A stretch of DNA of 64,000 nucleotides from VRUE01 sp963844395 (GCA_963844395.1 CAWJNX010000002.1:1240001-1304000), one strand, 5' to 3'. Counted from the stretch's first letter, positions 20,443 to 28,309 are shown. The notes: generated by a model from the sequence alone, not told the origin. Numbers and translations are program-made.

Positions 20443-20448
20443 TACCCT
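20443..20448 (+). promoter_or_regulatory. Putative -10 element (TACCCT) of proA
   Basis: TACCCT, a TANNNT hexamer, ends 8 nt before the proA ATG and directly follows the inverted repeat. The same hexamer precedes trpF at 6 nt. Confidence 0.3.
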
Positions 20449-20456
20449 TTGCGGCC

Positions 20457-21726
20457 ATGGCAGTCACGGCAAAAACCGTTGCCCAAACGTGCGAGGCCGC
20501 TCAGGTTGCGGCGCGAGTGCTGGGTGGTGCTTCAACGGAGGCTAAGGACGCTGCGCTGGAGGCGACTGCGCGGTTGCTTGAAGAGCGGAGCGGGGGGATC
20601 CTCGAAGCAAACGCCGCCGATCTCGCCGATGAGCGTGCCAGTGGGTTGACGATCTCGCTGCGGGACAGGTTGGCCTTGAGCAAGGAGAGAGTTCTCGCGA
20701 TGGCCGAGGGCGTCATGGCGGTTGCCGCGTCTGGACGATCCGATCGGCGAGGAGCTGGAACGGACGACGCTCGAGAGTGGACTTGATTTGCGCAAGCTGC
20801 GGGTGCCGCTCGGCGTTGTCGCCGTCGTCTATGAGGCGCGTCCGAACGTGACGATCGATTGCGCGGGGCTGACCATCAAGAGCGGCAACGCGATCGTGCT
20901 GCGTGGGTCGAGCTATGCGGAACGATCGAATGGAGCGCTGGCGGCCGTCGTCCGGGATGCCCTCGAGGAGGTGGGCTTGCCGCCGGACGCGGTACTGCTG
21001 CTCCCGGCCGGTGAGGGTCGTGGAGACCTGGCCGAGCTGGCGACGCAAGAGGGCACCGTCGATCTGCTGATTCCGCGCGGCGGAGAGGGACTGAAGGCGG
21101 CGTTGAAGGGCGTCGCCACGGTGCCGGTGATGTACGCGGCGGCGGGCAATTGCCACGTCTATGTTCACTCCGAGGCAGACCTGGAGATGGCGCGGCGGAT
21201 TGCGTACAACGCCAAGGTGCAGCGGCCGGGCGTCTGCAACGCCGCAGAGACGCTGCTCGTCAACGCCGCAATTGCCGCCGACTTCCTGCCAAGGGCGCTT
21301 GCCGAGCTGCACGGTGCCGGAGTCGAGCTGGTCGGCGACGAGCGTGCGCGAGGGTTGGCCGGCGAGGTCGAGGTTGGCGCCGCCACCGACGCCGATTGGA
21401 GCACCGAGTACCTCGACCTCAAGATGGTGGTCGGCGTCGTCGACTCGCTCGAGGAAGCGATCGACCACATCAATGGCCATGGCACCAGCCACTCGGAGGC
21501 GATCGTCACCGGCTCCGAGGAGGCAGCCGCCCGCTTCGCAGCGGAGGTCAACGCGGCCGTCGTCTACACCAACGCTTCGACCCGCTTCACCGATGGCTTC
21601 GAGTTCGGGATGGGGGCGGAGATCGGCAACTCGACGCAGAAGCTGCACGCGCGCGGCCCGATCGGCCTGCGCGAGCTGACCACCTACAAGTACGTCGTCC
21701 GCGGTGACGGCCAGGTGCGTGAGTAG
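20457..21726 (+). CDS. proA: Glutamate-5-semialdehyde dehydrogenase (one frameshift)
   Basis: Second step of proline synthesis: NADPH reduction of gamma-glutamyl phosphate. MAVTAKTVAQTCEAAQVAARVLG starts the protein. After a shift near 20735 the frame continues with the conserved PLGVVAVVYEARPNVTIDCAGLTIKSGNA, then PRGGEGL and the catalytic cysteine region QRPGVCNAAETLLV (Cys in GVCNAAE). The end (NASTRFTDGFEFGMGAEIGNSTQKLHARGPIGLRELTTYKYVV) is typical. About 422 aa. nadD starts within its last codons. Confidence 0.95.
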
Positions 21727-22345
21727 CGTCCCCGCCGACGACAGGCCACGCAACGGCATCGGCGTCCTCGGGTCGGCTTTCAACCCGCCCCACCTCGGTC
21801 ACCTTGCGCTCGCACAAGAGGCGCTCTGGCAACTGGACCTCGACGAAGTAGTGCTGATGCCGACCGGCGAGGCGCCGCACAAGCGGATCCTCGACGATCC
21901 CGGCCGGGAGTTGCGGCTGGCGATGACCCGGCTCGCCGCCGCCGACGACACCCGTTTCAGCGTCTCCACCCTGGAGGTCGAGCGCGACGGCGCGTCTTAT
22001 ACGTATGAGACCTTGGAGCTGCTTGCACAGGAAAGACCCGACACCGAGCTGGTGTTCGTGATGGGGGCGGACGCCGCCGTCGGCCTGGAGAGCTGGCGCC
22101 AGCCGGAGCGGGTGGTCGCGCTGGCGCGTTTGGCGGTGGCGCGGCGGGCGGGTGTTTCAGACGCCGACGTCGGCGCGGTGCTGCGCAGCCTCGGCGCCGA
22201 TGGGCCGGCGACGATGCTGGAGATGCCGCAGTTCGGGGTCTCCTCCTCGTCGGTGCGGGAGCGCGCGGCGGCCGGTAGACCGCTGCGTTACCTCGTCCCG
22301 GAGGCCGTGGCGCGATTCATCGAAGAGAAGGGGATCTACTCATGA
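21719..22345 (+). CDS. nadD: Nicotinate-nucleotide adenylyltransferase
   Basis: Converts nicotinate mononucleotide and ATP to deamido-NAD. The start at GTG 21719 overlaps the proA stop. GVLGSAFNPPHLGHLALAQEAL contains the GxFNPxHxGH nucleotidyl-transfer motif, and the PQFGVSSSSVRERAAAGRPLRYLVPEAVARFI end has the SxTxxR-type motif as SSSSVRE. 208 aa, normal. Linked to rsfS by an ATGA overlap, the common nadD-rsfS arrangement. Confidence 0.96.
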   Translation: MSSVPADDRPRNGIGVLGSAFNPPHLGHLALAQEALWQLDLDEVVLMPTGEAPHKRILDDPGRELRLAMTRLAAADDTRFSVSTLEVERDGASYTYETLELLAQERPDTELVFVMGADAAVGLESWRQPERVVALARLAVARRAGVSDADVGAVLRSLGADGPATMLEMPQFGVSSSSVRERAAAGRPLRYLVPEAVARFIEEKGIYS

Positions 22346-22731
22346 GCGGGCCTGACTCCGAGGCGCTGACGCGGCGGCTGGCCGAGCTCGCTGACTCGAA
22401 AGGGGCGAGCGAGATTGTTGCCCTGGACATGCGCAAGCTCGTCTCCTACACCGACTTCCTGACGATCTGCACAGCCCGGAATGAGCGCCAGGCGCGAGCG
22501 ATCGTCGACGAGGTGAAGCTGCGGCTGAAGCAGGAGGACGAGTTGCTGCCGGCCGGCGTGGAGGGCAGTGGCCCGGCCGGCTGGATCGTCGTCGACTACC
22601 TCGACGCGGTCCTGCACGTCTTCACCAGCGAGGCGCGGCAGCGCTACGGGCTCGAGGAGCTCTGGCGCGAGGCCCCGCGGCTGGAGCTCGAGCTCGAGGA
22701 GCCGGGCGCGCGCTCCGCCGCCGGCGCCTGA
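22342..22731 (+). CDS. rsfS: Ribosome silencing factor RsfS
   Basis: Binds bL14 and blocks joining of the subunits in slow growth. The 129-aa sequence shows VALDMRKLVSYTDFLTICTARNERQARAIVDEV and GWIVVDYLDAVLHVFTSEARQRYGLEELW, hallmarks of the Iojap/RsfS family. It is translationally coupled to nadD. The last 20 residues (LELEEPGARSAAGA) are a lineage-specific tail. Confidence 0.96.
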   Translation: MSGPDSEALTRRLAELADSKGASEIVALDMRKLVSYTDFLTICTARNERQARAIVDEVKLRLKQEDELLPAGVEGSGPAGWIVVDYLDAVLHVFTSEARQRYGLEELWREAPRLELELEEPGARSAAGA

Positions 22732-22795
22732 GCATCGATAGAACACACGTTCGCGCTGGCGCCAGTCGGCGCAAAATGCCGTCCGAAGGCGCTTC

Positions 22796-22801
22796 TAGCG
22801 T
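22796..22801 (+). promoter_or_regulatory. Putative -10 element (TAGCGT) of the coiled-coil gene
   Basis: TAGCGT (TANNNT) ends 8 nt before ATG 22810, matching the spacing seen in front of other first genes of transcription units in the window. Confidence 0.3.
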
Positions 22802-22809
22802 GCAGCGCC

Positions 22810-23277
22810 ATGGGTAGCTTCAAGTGGGCGCTCCTCGGCTACCGCCGCGGCGAAGTCGAGGCGGCAATAGCGACGCGCAACACGCGCATCGGATCTCTCG
22901 AGAGAGACGCGCACGACGCGGTCGAGCGGGTGCGGAGCGCGACCGACGCCGTAACGCGGGCCGAACAGGAGCTCACCTCACTCTCCGGCATGGTGATCGA
23001 GCGCGAGCGCGAGATCCGTAACCTCGGCGAGCGCCTGCGCGAGGCGAACGAACGCCACGACCGCAGCATCGCCTCGCTGGAGTCAACCGCGAGCCGGCTG
23101 GAGGAGATCCAGTCGCAGGCGCGCGGCCAGGCGACCCGGATCAGGATGAAAGCGCTGCGCGAGGCGGTCGAGGTGAGCCGCCGTACCCAGGAGCTGACCG
23201 ATATTCATATCGGTGGATCCAATGGCGCGGAGCAAGACCACGAGCAACGGGCTTTTCCAGGGCGAGGTAAAGCTTGA
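22810..23277 (+). CDS. DivIVA-like coiled-coil protein
   Basis: A 155-aa protein beginning MGSFKWALLGYRRGEVEAAI, which resembles the start of DivIVA-type domains (GYxxxEVDxxL), followed by a long heptad-rich helix (about residues 25-125; LERDAHDAVERVR, IRNLGERLREANERHDRSI). It is probably a cytoplasmic scaffold. Its C-terminal 25 residues overlap, in another frame, the start of the next gene. In related proteins I recall, the coiled coil and the next gene's domain can form one chain, so a frameshift near 23215 that splits a single gene is possible. Confidence 0.65.
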   Translation: MGSFKWALLGYRRGEVEAAIATRNTRIGSLERDAHDAVERVRSATDAVTRAEQELTSLSGMVIEREREIRNLGERLREANERHDRSIASLESTASRLEEIQSQARGQATRIRMKALREAVEVSRRTQELTDIHIGGSNGAEQDHEQRAFPGRGKA

Positions 23278-23533
23278 GATCGGTCCGCTCGGCGACTTCT
23301 CCCAGCTGGTCGGATTCGAGGACGTGATCGGCGCGCTCGGCGCCTCGGAGATCTCGGTCGAGCGCTTCTCGGAGGGCCGTGCGACCCTCTCGGTCCGCCT
23401 CGACGAGCCGGTCGAGCTGCTGCGGGAGCTGGAAGAGCGCGCCCCACTCGAGTTCCGCGTCCGCCGCACCTCCGGCGACGACCTCGTCCTCGACGTCGAC
23501 GAGGACCAGGGCCCCGAGCAGCGGGCCGCCTGA
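23222..23533 (+). CDS. Small conserved protein, possible C-terminal domain of the upstream coiled-coil protein
   Basis: A 103-aa acidic protein, MARSKTTSNGLFQGEVKLEIGPLGDFSQLVGFEDVIGALG, then SVERFSEGRATLSVRLDEPVELLRELEE and FRVRRTSGDDLVLDVDE. The pattern of alternating strands and one helix suggests a small alpha/beta domain. I do not know its function. It overlaps the preceding coiled-coil gene by 56 bases and either is translated by reinitiation or is the continuation of that protein after an indel. The tRNA-Ala gene follows after 45 bases. Confidence 0.6.
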   Translation: MARSKTTSNGLFQGEVKLEIGPLGDFSQLVGFEDVIGALGASEISVERFSEGRATLSVRLDEPVELLRELEERAPLEFRVRRTSGDDLVLDVDEDQGPEQRAA

Positions 23534-23559
23534 TCAGCCGGTTCCCTGCCCCCACCGTC

Positions 23560-23565
23560 TAAACT
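23560..23565 (+). promoter_or_regulatory. Putative -10 element (TAAACT) of tRNA-Ala
   Basis: TAAACT ends 13 nt before the mature 5' end of the tRNA, a distance suited to a short 5' leader removed by RNase P. Confidence 0.4.
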
Positions 23566-23578
23566 CAACGTCCCCCGC

Positions 23579-23651
23579 GGGGCTGTAGCTCAGCTGGAAG
23601 AGCGACGCGCTGGCAGCGCGTAGGTCACGGGTTCGAGTCCCGTCAGCTCCA
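23579..23651 (+). tRNA. tRNA-Ala (anticodon GGC)
   Basis: A full cloverleaf of 73 nt. The acceptor GGGGCTG pairs with CAGCTCC and includes the G3-U70 wobble that marks alanine tRNAs; the discriminator is A. The D-arm is TAGCTCAGCTGGAAGAGC, the anticodon stem-loop ACGCG-CTGGCAG-CGCGT with anticodon GGC (codons GCC/GCU), and the T-arm CGGGTTCGAGTCCCG. The 3' CCA is not encoded. Confidence 0.97.
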
Positions 23652-24072
23652 TCGACGCTTGCCTGCTCGGGGTAGGTCAAGTGCTTTTCGCAGCTCCCAT
23701 TTGCAGCGTTCTGTCGGACGACTTCGTCGTTGGGTTGGAGTGGCCGCCCACGAGGGGCTCGTCACCGTGGAGGTCCCGAAGCGATGCCTCGATTGCTGCG
23801 GTCGTTCGCAAATGGTCCTGCGACAGCGCGAGATGCTCGAGGGCAGTTCTCGACCTGCTCAATGCTCGCCGCCGCGCGCGACCGGGAAGCCATCCAAGCG
23901 CGCGGCCAGCAGCTCCCAGGAGAGAGCGTTGAGCGCCAGCCGAATGTCATCGTAGGTCGGATCTGCGGAAAGCCCCTGCTGGTGGCCTGACCGTCAGCGA
24001 TCCCGCGCGGCGCCAGCAGTTCGGATCAGGATGAGGAATTGGAGATCCAGTGCGCTTCGGCGCCAAGATGGT
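23652..24072. other. Gap after tRNA-Ala without a supported gene
   Basis: About 420 bp with no frame that has a credible start, composition and length. On the minus strand around 23820-23960 a piece reads YDDIRLALNALSWELLAARLDGFPVARGGEH and stops, which could be the remnant of a small coding gene. Downstream of a tRNA gene such a scrambled stretch may be the scar of an old integration, but no attachment-site repeat of the tRNA 3' end is visible. Confidence 0.4.
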
Positions 24073-24231
24073 CTAGGAAGACTTCTTCTTCCCGCCGGAC
24101 TTCTTCCCGCCCTTCTTTGAGGCGCCCTTCGTATTGGCGATCTTCGCCGCGCGTTCCTTGCTCATCCCCTTCTTGCGAAGACCCTCGTATTGCTTGTCGT
24201 TCTTGACGCTCGATCCATGGCCTTTGGCCAT
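24073..24231 (-). CDS. DUF7218-like small lysine-rich protein (52 aa)
   Basis: The minus strand encodes MAKGHGSSVKNDKQYEGLRKKG, then MSKERAAKIANTKGASKKGG and a GKKSGGKKKSS tail. The first 40 residues match a widespread small bacterial family (start MAKGHGPSIKDDKQYE, with MSKERAARIAN) whose function is not known; it looks like a short nucleic-acid-binding helix pair with a basic tail. It stands alone, transcribed towards tRNA-Ala and divergently from the membrane protein at 24.3 kb. Confidence 0.8.
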   Translation of the reverse strand: MAKGHGSSVKNDKQYEGLRKKGMSKERAAKIANTKGASKKGGKKSGGKKKSS

Positions 24232-24343
24232 TTGCGAGCCTCCTTCGATCGCTTGACCGAGCAGTTACCCCCGTTGTCGCCGGGCAATCTCCGAACTGGT
24301 TGCCCAGCTCAAATCCTCGTCTCGGCCTGCCGATGACTGAGCG

Positions 24344-25051
24344 ATGAACGGCGCCAACGAGCACGTGTTCTCGCATGGGATGCAGGACACGCGCGAGACC
24401 TTCGATGCCTGGAACGAGCGACCGTGGGTCGTCTTGCGGGGCTGGGTGGCGCTCAGCCTTGCGGTTGCGCTGACGCTGCTCGGGGCCGTTTGGGTCGTCG
24501 CCGGCCTGCTGACGCCGGACATCACCCCGATCCACATGCCTGGCGTCACCGAGTCGACGTCCCCAGGCGACATGGTGCCGATCCTCTGGCGCAACTCGCT
24601 GGTTCTGGCCCTGCACGGCACCGCCTGCGTCGCTGGCTTCATCGCCGGCGCCTCGATGCCGATCGCCGCGGCCCAGCGCAGCGGCTTCTCACGCTGGATT
24701 CACGTCAAGGCCTCCGAGTTCGCGATCCTCTTCGTCGCGGCGGTCACCCTCTTCTCGCTCTCCACCCAGGCGCTCTACCTCGGCTTCCAGGGGTCGACGA
24801 TCGCATACCAACTCGGCATCTCCCATGCCGCCCTGATCCTCAGCGTGCTTCCCCACGCGATCCCGGAGTTGACCGCCCTCTTCCTGCCGCTCGCCGCCTG
24901 GCTGATCGCCAGCCGTCGCGGCGAGTGGAACCAGCTCCTTGCCGCCACCTTCATCACGGTCCTGCTGGCGATCCCGGTCCTGGTCGCAGCGGCGGCGACC
25001 GAGGTCTACCTCTGGCCGCGCATCCTCGAGGCGCTCTCGCCGATCTCCTGA
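24344..25051 (+). CDS. SpoIIM-like (DUF95) integral membrane protein
   Basis: A 235-aa protein with an N-terminal cytoplasmic segment (residues 1-30) and about five membrane helices: VALSLAVALTLLGAVWVVAGLL, SLVLALHGTACVAGFIAGASM, FAILFVAAVTLFSLSTQALYL, AALILSVLPHAIPELTALFLPLAAWLI and LAATFITVLLAIPVLVAAAAT. The pattern WRNSLVLAL...G-x2-G and the PHAIPEL helix resemble the SpoIIM/DUF95 family, in which HGxxEL is typical. Its role outside sporulation is unknown. It is followed by a hairpin shared with the convergent lipoprotein gene. Confidence 0.6.
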   Translation: MNGANEHVFSHGMQDTRETFDAWNERPWVVLRGWVALSLAVALTLLGAVWVVAGLLTPDITPIHMPGVTESTSPGDMVPILWRNSLVLALHGTACVAGFIAGASMPIAAAQRSGFSRWIHVKASEFAILFVAAVTLFSLSTQALYLGFQGSTIAYQLGISHAALILSVLPHAIPELTALFLPLAAWLIASRRGEWNQLLAATFITVLLAIPVLVAAAATEVYLWPRILEALSPIS

Positions 25052-25082
25052 AGAAGCCTCGTCAGACAATAGGCTTCTTTCC
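25051..25082. terminator. Bidirectional hairpin terminator
   Basis: AAGAAGCCT (25051-25059) pairs perfectly with AGGCTTCTT (25071-25079) across a 10-nt loop, followed by TCC on the plus strand. It lies between two convergent genes, overlapping the stop of the membrane protein gene and 10 bases beyond the lipoprotein stop. Confidence 0.75.
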
Positions 25083-25092
25083 TTCCCAGAAC

Positions 25093-25662
25093 CTATAGGG
25101 CAGCCGGCAGGTGCGCGCCGCCGACCAAGCAGTCGTCAAGGCCGTATGCGCGGGCGAGGCGGTTGTATGCGGCAAAGTGGGCCTCGAGCTGGTGCGGGGA
25201 GCGGATCGGCCGCAGTCCCCGTTGGGTCCGCTCGACGCTCTCCTGCATCGCAGCGATCATCGCTTCGACGTGCCCCTCCTCGCCCGGCGGCGCCCCCAGG
25301 TTGTAGATCGCGTCGAAGACGTAAAAATCTAGCCCGGCCGTGAACGAGAGCCGCACCGCCTTCGCGTAGCGTCTCTTTCCGCTCAGCTCGGGGGCCAGCC
25401 TGCCGCCGTAGACGACGAAGTTGTCGAGGATCGTGGGCCAGGTGCGGCGGCAGGTGCGGTTTATCCGCGTGAGGAACCGGGCCCTCGTCAGCGACGCTGC
25501 GGTGGTCATCGTCGTGTCGGCCCTGACCGAGAAACCCCGTTCGCCCGTGACGTATGAGTCACCGCCGCCGCAGCCGCCGAAGCCGGCAGCCGCGATCGCG
25601 CTGAGCACAATCGCGGCCCGGAGGCCAGAGGTTCGCCGACGGTTGCTCGTATTCTCCTCCAT
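25093..25662 (-). CDS. Predicted lipoprotein, divergent from a related lipoprotein
   Basis: 189 aa with a basic N-terminus, hydrophobic stretch AAIVLSAIAAAGFGGCGGG and a lipobox-like GFGGC, so it should be lipid-anchored on the outer face of the membrane. The mature part contains FLTRINRTCRRTWPTI, ETQRGLRPIRSPHQLEAHFAAYNRLA-type helices and the end LARAYGLDDCLVG. The plus-strand neighbour at 25.7 kb ends LARDYGIPSC and has the same plan (Cys near the start of the first helix, Cys after the YG-x3-C end), so the two are probably distant paralogs that face each other across a shared promoter region. Confidence 0.75.
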   Translation of the reverse strand: MEENTSNRRRTSGLRAAIVLSAIAAAGFGGCGGGDSYVTGERGFSVRADTTMTTAASLTRARFLTRINRTCRRTWPTILDNFVVYGGRLAPELSGKRRYAKAVRLSFTAGLDFYVFDAIYNLGAPPGEEGHVEAMIAAMQESVERTQRGLRPIRSPHQLEAHFAAYNRLARAYGLDDCLVGGAHLPAAL

Positions 25663-25713
25663 TAGTCAGTTAGCTTACGAAAAACGCTTCGCTCTAAAGG
25701 AGGAAAGACCTCG

Positions 25714-26187
25714 ATGGCACGATTGACGATGCTCCTGCTCATAGCGGCCGCCACCGCGGTCGCCGCGGGGTGCGGCGGAGGAGGAAACGACCGCCTTGAC
25801 AAAGCGGAGTTCGTCGAGCAGGCGCAGGCGGCTTGCGAGGCGGAGAAAGAGAACCTCTTTACCAGGATCGGTGCCTACGCCGAACAGAACAGGGAAGCCG
25901 GGGAATCCACGGGGGAATTGAGGACCAGGGTCTTCGAAGCGGTGCAGCTCCCCATCATTGAAGCCGAACTGGCGGCGGTGCGCGAGCTGGGTGCGCCGGA
26001 GGAGGGCGCGGCCGGCCTCGAGGCCTACTTCCAGGCCGAGCAGCGGGCGATCGACGCCGCCGTCTCAGCGGAAGACAACCGGTCCCGAGCCGAGATGAAA
26101 CGCCGCTTCGACGTAGCCGCCAAGCTCGCGCGGGACTACGGCATCCCCAGCTGCGCCAATCCGAGGAACGGCCTTATCGGAGAATGA
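25714..26187 (+). CDS. Predicted lipoprotein
   Basis: 157 aa; signal sequence MARLTMLLLIAAATAVAAGC with lipobox VAAGC (Cys20), then a Gly-rich linker and an all-helical acidic domain (AEFVEQAQAACEAEKENLF, LEAYFQAEQRAIDAAVSAEDN, KLARDYGIPSC). A strong ribosome site (AAAGGAGGAAAG) precedes the ATG. The two conserved cysteines could form a disulfide. Function unknown. It forms a divergent pair with the gene at 25.1-25.7 kb. Confidence 0.8.
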   Translation: MARLTMLLLIAAATAVAAGCGGGGNDRLDKAEFVEQAQAACEAEKENLFTRIGAYAEQNREAGESTGELRTRVFEAVQLPIIEAELAAVRELGAPEEGAAGLEAYFQAEQRAIDAAVSAEDNRSRAEMKRRFDVAAKLARDYGIPSCANPRNGLIGE

Positions 26188-26343
26188 GCCCAGCGATTTC
26201 ACGCTCACGCCGACGTACGAAGATGCCTCCTCGGCGACCGTAGACGAAGGCGTAAGGCGGCGAGTCCACGCTGGGCCGAGCGTTCGCTAACCGCGCGCGG
26301 GAGTTCCTCACACGTCACTTGCGGGAGAAACGTTAATGCAAAT

Positions 26344-26371
26344 ATTTTGCTCATTTAATAATGAGCAAAAT
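26344..26371. promoter_or_regulatory. AT-rich perfect palindrome upstream of the first paralog
   Basis: ATTTTGCTCATT (26344-26355), loop TAAT, AATGAGCAAAAT (26360-26371): 12 perfect pairs in a region otherwise above 65% GC. The second copy keeps TATTTTGTCTATTTAATAATG but loses the pairing. It may be a promoter-overlapping operator or a terminator of upstream transcription. TAATAAT inside it could serve as a -10 element. Confidence 0.55.
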
Positions 26372-26432
26372 AGTTGCAGAAAAAAAGGTGCGGTGGTACG
26401 GATCGGATGTCCTCCGCCCGGGGGACCGGCGA

Positions 26433-26448
26433 CCGCGCAGGTGCGCGG
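26433..26448 (+). promoter_or_regulatory. Conserved leader hairpin before both paralogs
   Basis: CCGCGC-AGGT-GCGCGG forms a 6-bp tetraloop hairpin inside an approximately 100-nt 5' leader that is identical in both duplicates just upstream of the ribosome site AAAGGAAAC. Such invariance in non-coding sequence, next to diverged coding sequence, suggests selection or recent gene conversion. Confidence 0.4.
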
Positions 26449-26478
26449 CGCGCCGCCGCAGCACCGAAAGGAAACAAG

Positions 26479-27201
26479 ATGACTCGCAACCTGAAGGCTC
26501 TCGGGCTCGCCCTGATCGCCGTCTTCGCCCTGAGCGCGATGAGCGCATCGGCGGCCTCGGCCCAGAAGGGCATGATCACAGGAACCAATCCGTTCTGGCT
26601 CCACGGCAACGACGAGCCAGAAACGACGACTCCGCTGACAGCATTCGGCGGGTCAACCGAATGCGAAGTTGCGACATACAGAGGCGGAAAAGTCGCTTCG
26701 ACAAGCGGAGGGCACCATGTGGCTCTCCCGTCGGGCTCCAGCGACTTCACAGTCTCGCCGGCTTACAGCGGATGCCTCGGCAACGGCGTCGTCCCGACGA
26801 CAATCACAATGAACGGGTGCGACTACGTCGTCCACGTCGAAAAAACAATCGAAACCCATCTGTACGCGACGACGGTCGAACTCGTCTGTCCGGCGGGCAA
26901 AGAAGTCACAATCGACTTCTGGCTCACCCATGAAAGACACACAACAAACCCGATCCCCGACTGCGAAATCCACGTGCCATCGCAGAAAGGCCTCGTCGGT
27001 GCGACGCTGAGAGACCAGACAAACGGGCACATCACACTCGGCGGCACCGCCGAAAAAATCACCATGACCCGTACAGTAAGTCCGTGCTGGCCGCTCACCA
27101 CCACGAAAGAAGGCAAACTCGATCTCGCTGTGACAATCACAGGCGAGAACGCCGCGACAAACCCGACGGCGACGGTGCCGCTCAGCATTTCGCACAACTA
27201 G
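26479..27201 (+). CDS. Secreted six-cysteine protein, paralog 1
   Basis: 240 aa starting MTRNLKALGLALIAVFALSAMSASAASA, a clear Sec signal peptide. The mature domain is beta-rich with six cysteines (in TECEV, SGCLG, NGCDY, LVCPAG, PDCEIH and SPCW), enough for three disulfides. It ends TITGENAATNPTATVPLSISH. This signal peptide plus domain type occurs in many copies in Solirubrobacterales genomes as I recall, without known function; a cell-surface or matrix role is plausible. Start by AAAGGAAACAAGATG. A-ending codons (ACA, AAA, GAA) are clearly more frequent than in neighbouring genes. 84% identical to paralog 2. Confidence 0.8.
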   Translation: MTRNLKALGLALIAVFALSAMSASAASAQKGMITGTNPFWLHGNDEPETTTPLTAFGGSTECEVATYRGGKVASTSGGHHVALPSGSSDFTVSPAYSGCLGNGVVPTTITMNGCDYVVHVEKTIETHLYATTVELVCPAGKEVTIDFWLTHERHTTNPIPDCEIHVPSQKGLVGATLRDQTNGHITLGGTAEKITMTRTVSPCWPLTTTKEGKLDLAVTITGENAATNPTATVPLSISHN

Positions 27202-27245
27202 GCTGACCCTCCGACAAGCGAGACACGGCTCCGACAAGCGAGGCA

Positions 27246-27271
27246 CGGGGCCGGGAGCGATTCCGGCCCCG
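27246..27271 (+). terminator. Hairpin terminator after paralog 1
   Basis: CGGGGCCGG (27246-27254), loop of 8, CCGGCCCCG (27263-27271), 45 bases after the stop. It is preceded by the direct repeat CTCCGACAAGCGAG, which appears twice here and again after paralog 2. Confidence 0.7.
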
Positions 27272-27516
27272 GTCTCAACGGCGAGATCGGCGCCACCTTT
27301 ACTAGCGTCGGTCGAGCGCCCGCTAAACCGCGCGCGCGAGGCGCTCACACGGCGTTTGCGGGGACAATGCGATTTTCAAATATTTTGTCTATTTAATAAT
27401 GCTCGAAAAAGTTGAAGAAAGAACGGTGCGGTGGTATGGATCGGTTTGTCCTCCGCTGGGGGACCGGCGACCGCGCAGGTGCGCGGCGCGCCGCCGCAGC
27501 ACCGAAAGGAAACAAG

Positions 27517-28239
27517 ATGACTCGCAATCTGAAGGCTCTCGGGCTCGCCCTGATCGCCGTCTTCGCCCTGAGCGCGATGAGCGCCTCGGCGGCCTCGGCC
27601 CAGAGGGGCTTGATCACAGGAACCAACCCGTTCTGGCTCCACGGCAACGACGAGCCGGGAACGACGACCCCGCTGGAAGCATTCGGCGGGACGACCGAAT
27701 GCGAAGTTGCGACATACAGAGGCGGAAAAGTCGCTTCGACAAGCGGAGGGCACCATGTGGCTCTCCCGTCGGGCCTCAGCGACTTCACAGTCTCGCCGGC
27801 GTATAGCGGATGCCTCGGCAGCGGCATTTTCCCAGAGACAATAACAATGAACGGGTGCGACTACGTCGTCCACGTCGAAAAAACAATCGGAACCCACCTG
27901 TACGGCACGACGGTCGAACTCGTCTGCCCGGCGGGCAAAGAAGTCACAATCGACATCTGGACCAGCCACATAAGGCATACAGAAAACCCGATCCCCGACT
28001 GCGAAATCCACATCCCACCGCAGAAAGGCCTCGTGGGCCCGACGCTGAAAGATGAGACAAACGGGCACCTCACACTCGGCGGCACCGCTTTAGGCATCAC
28101 AATGAACCTGACAAAAGGTCCATGCGGGGAAGCGGCCCACACGAAAGAAGGCAAACTCAAACTCGCTGTGACAATCACAGGCGAGAACGCCGCGACAAAC
28201 CCGACGGGGACGGTACCGCTCAGCATTTCGCACAAATAG
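27517..28239 (+). CDS. Secreted six-cysteine protein, paralog 2
   Basis: 240 aa, same signal peptide (identical over 28 residues) and the same six cysteines as the upstream copy. About 38 substitutions separate the two, many of them charge-changing and clustered in residues 149-158 and 195-220 (EKITMTRTVSPCW versus LGITMNLTKGPCG), as expected if surface loops diversify. The leader, ribosome site (AAAGGAAACAAG) and terminator are also duplicated, so each copy can be expressed separately. Function unknown. Confidence 0.8.
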   Translation: MTRNLKALGLALIAVFALSAMSASAASAQRGLITGTNPFWLHGNDEPGTTTPLEAFGGTTECEVATYRGGKVASTSGGHHVALPSGLSDFTVSPAYSGCLGSGIFPETITMNGCDYVVHVEKTIGTHLYGTTVELVCPAGKEVTIDIWTSHIRHTENPIPDCEIHIPPQKGLVGPTLKDETNGHLTLGGTALGITMNLTKGPCGEAAHTKEGKLKLAVTITGENAATNPTGTVPLSISHK

Positions 28240-28281
28240 GCTGACCCTCCGACAAGCGAGACACGGCTCCGACAGCGAGAC

Positions 28282-28309
28282 ACGGGGCCGGGAGCGATCC
28301 CGGTCCCGT
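28282..28309 (+). terminator. Hairpin terminator after paralog 2
   Basis: ACGGGGCCGGG (28282-28292) pairs with CCCGGTCCCGT (28299-28309) with one G-U pair, equivalent in position to the hairpin after paralog 1. Confidence 0.65.

Larger units (their letters stand above)
26285..27277 (+). repeat. First copy of a ~1-kb tandem duplication
   Basis: From CTAACCGCGCGCG through the AT-rich palindrome, leader, coding sequence and terminator hairpin, the segment is repeated at about 27320-28309. The 59 bases directly before each ATG are identical, while the coding parts differ at about 16% of residues. The whole transcription unit was therefore duplicated. Confidence 0.85.
27320..28309 (+). repeat. 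Second copy of the ~1-kb tandem duplication
   Basis: Repeats the unit at 26285-27277, including the CTAAACCGCGCGCG start, AT-rich block, identical last 59 leader bases, coding sequence and terminator. Divergence is concentrated at residues 195-220 of the protein and in the AT-rich block. Confidence 0.85.

Noticed and set aside
23655..23960. A small gene downstream of tRNA-Ala
   Set aside because: No frame combines a start, normal length and conserved sequence; only a short plausible fragment exists on the minus strand.
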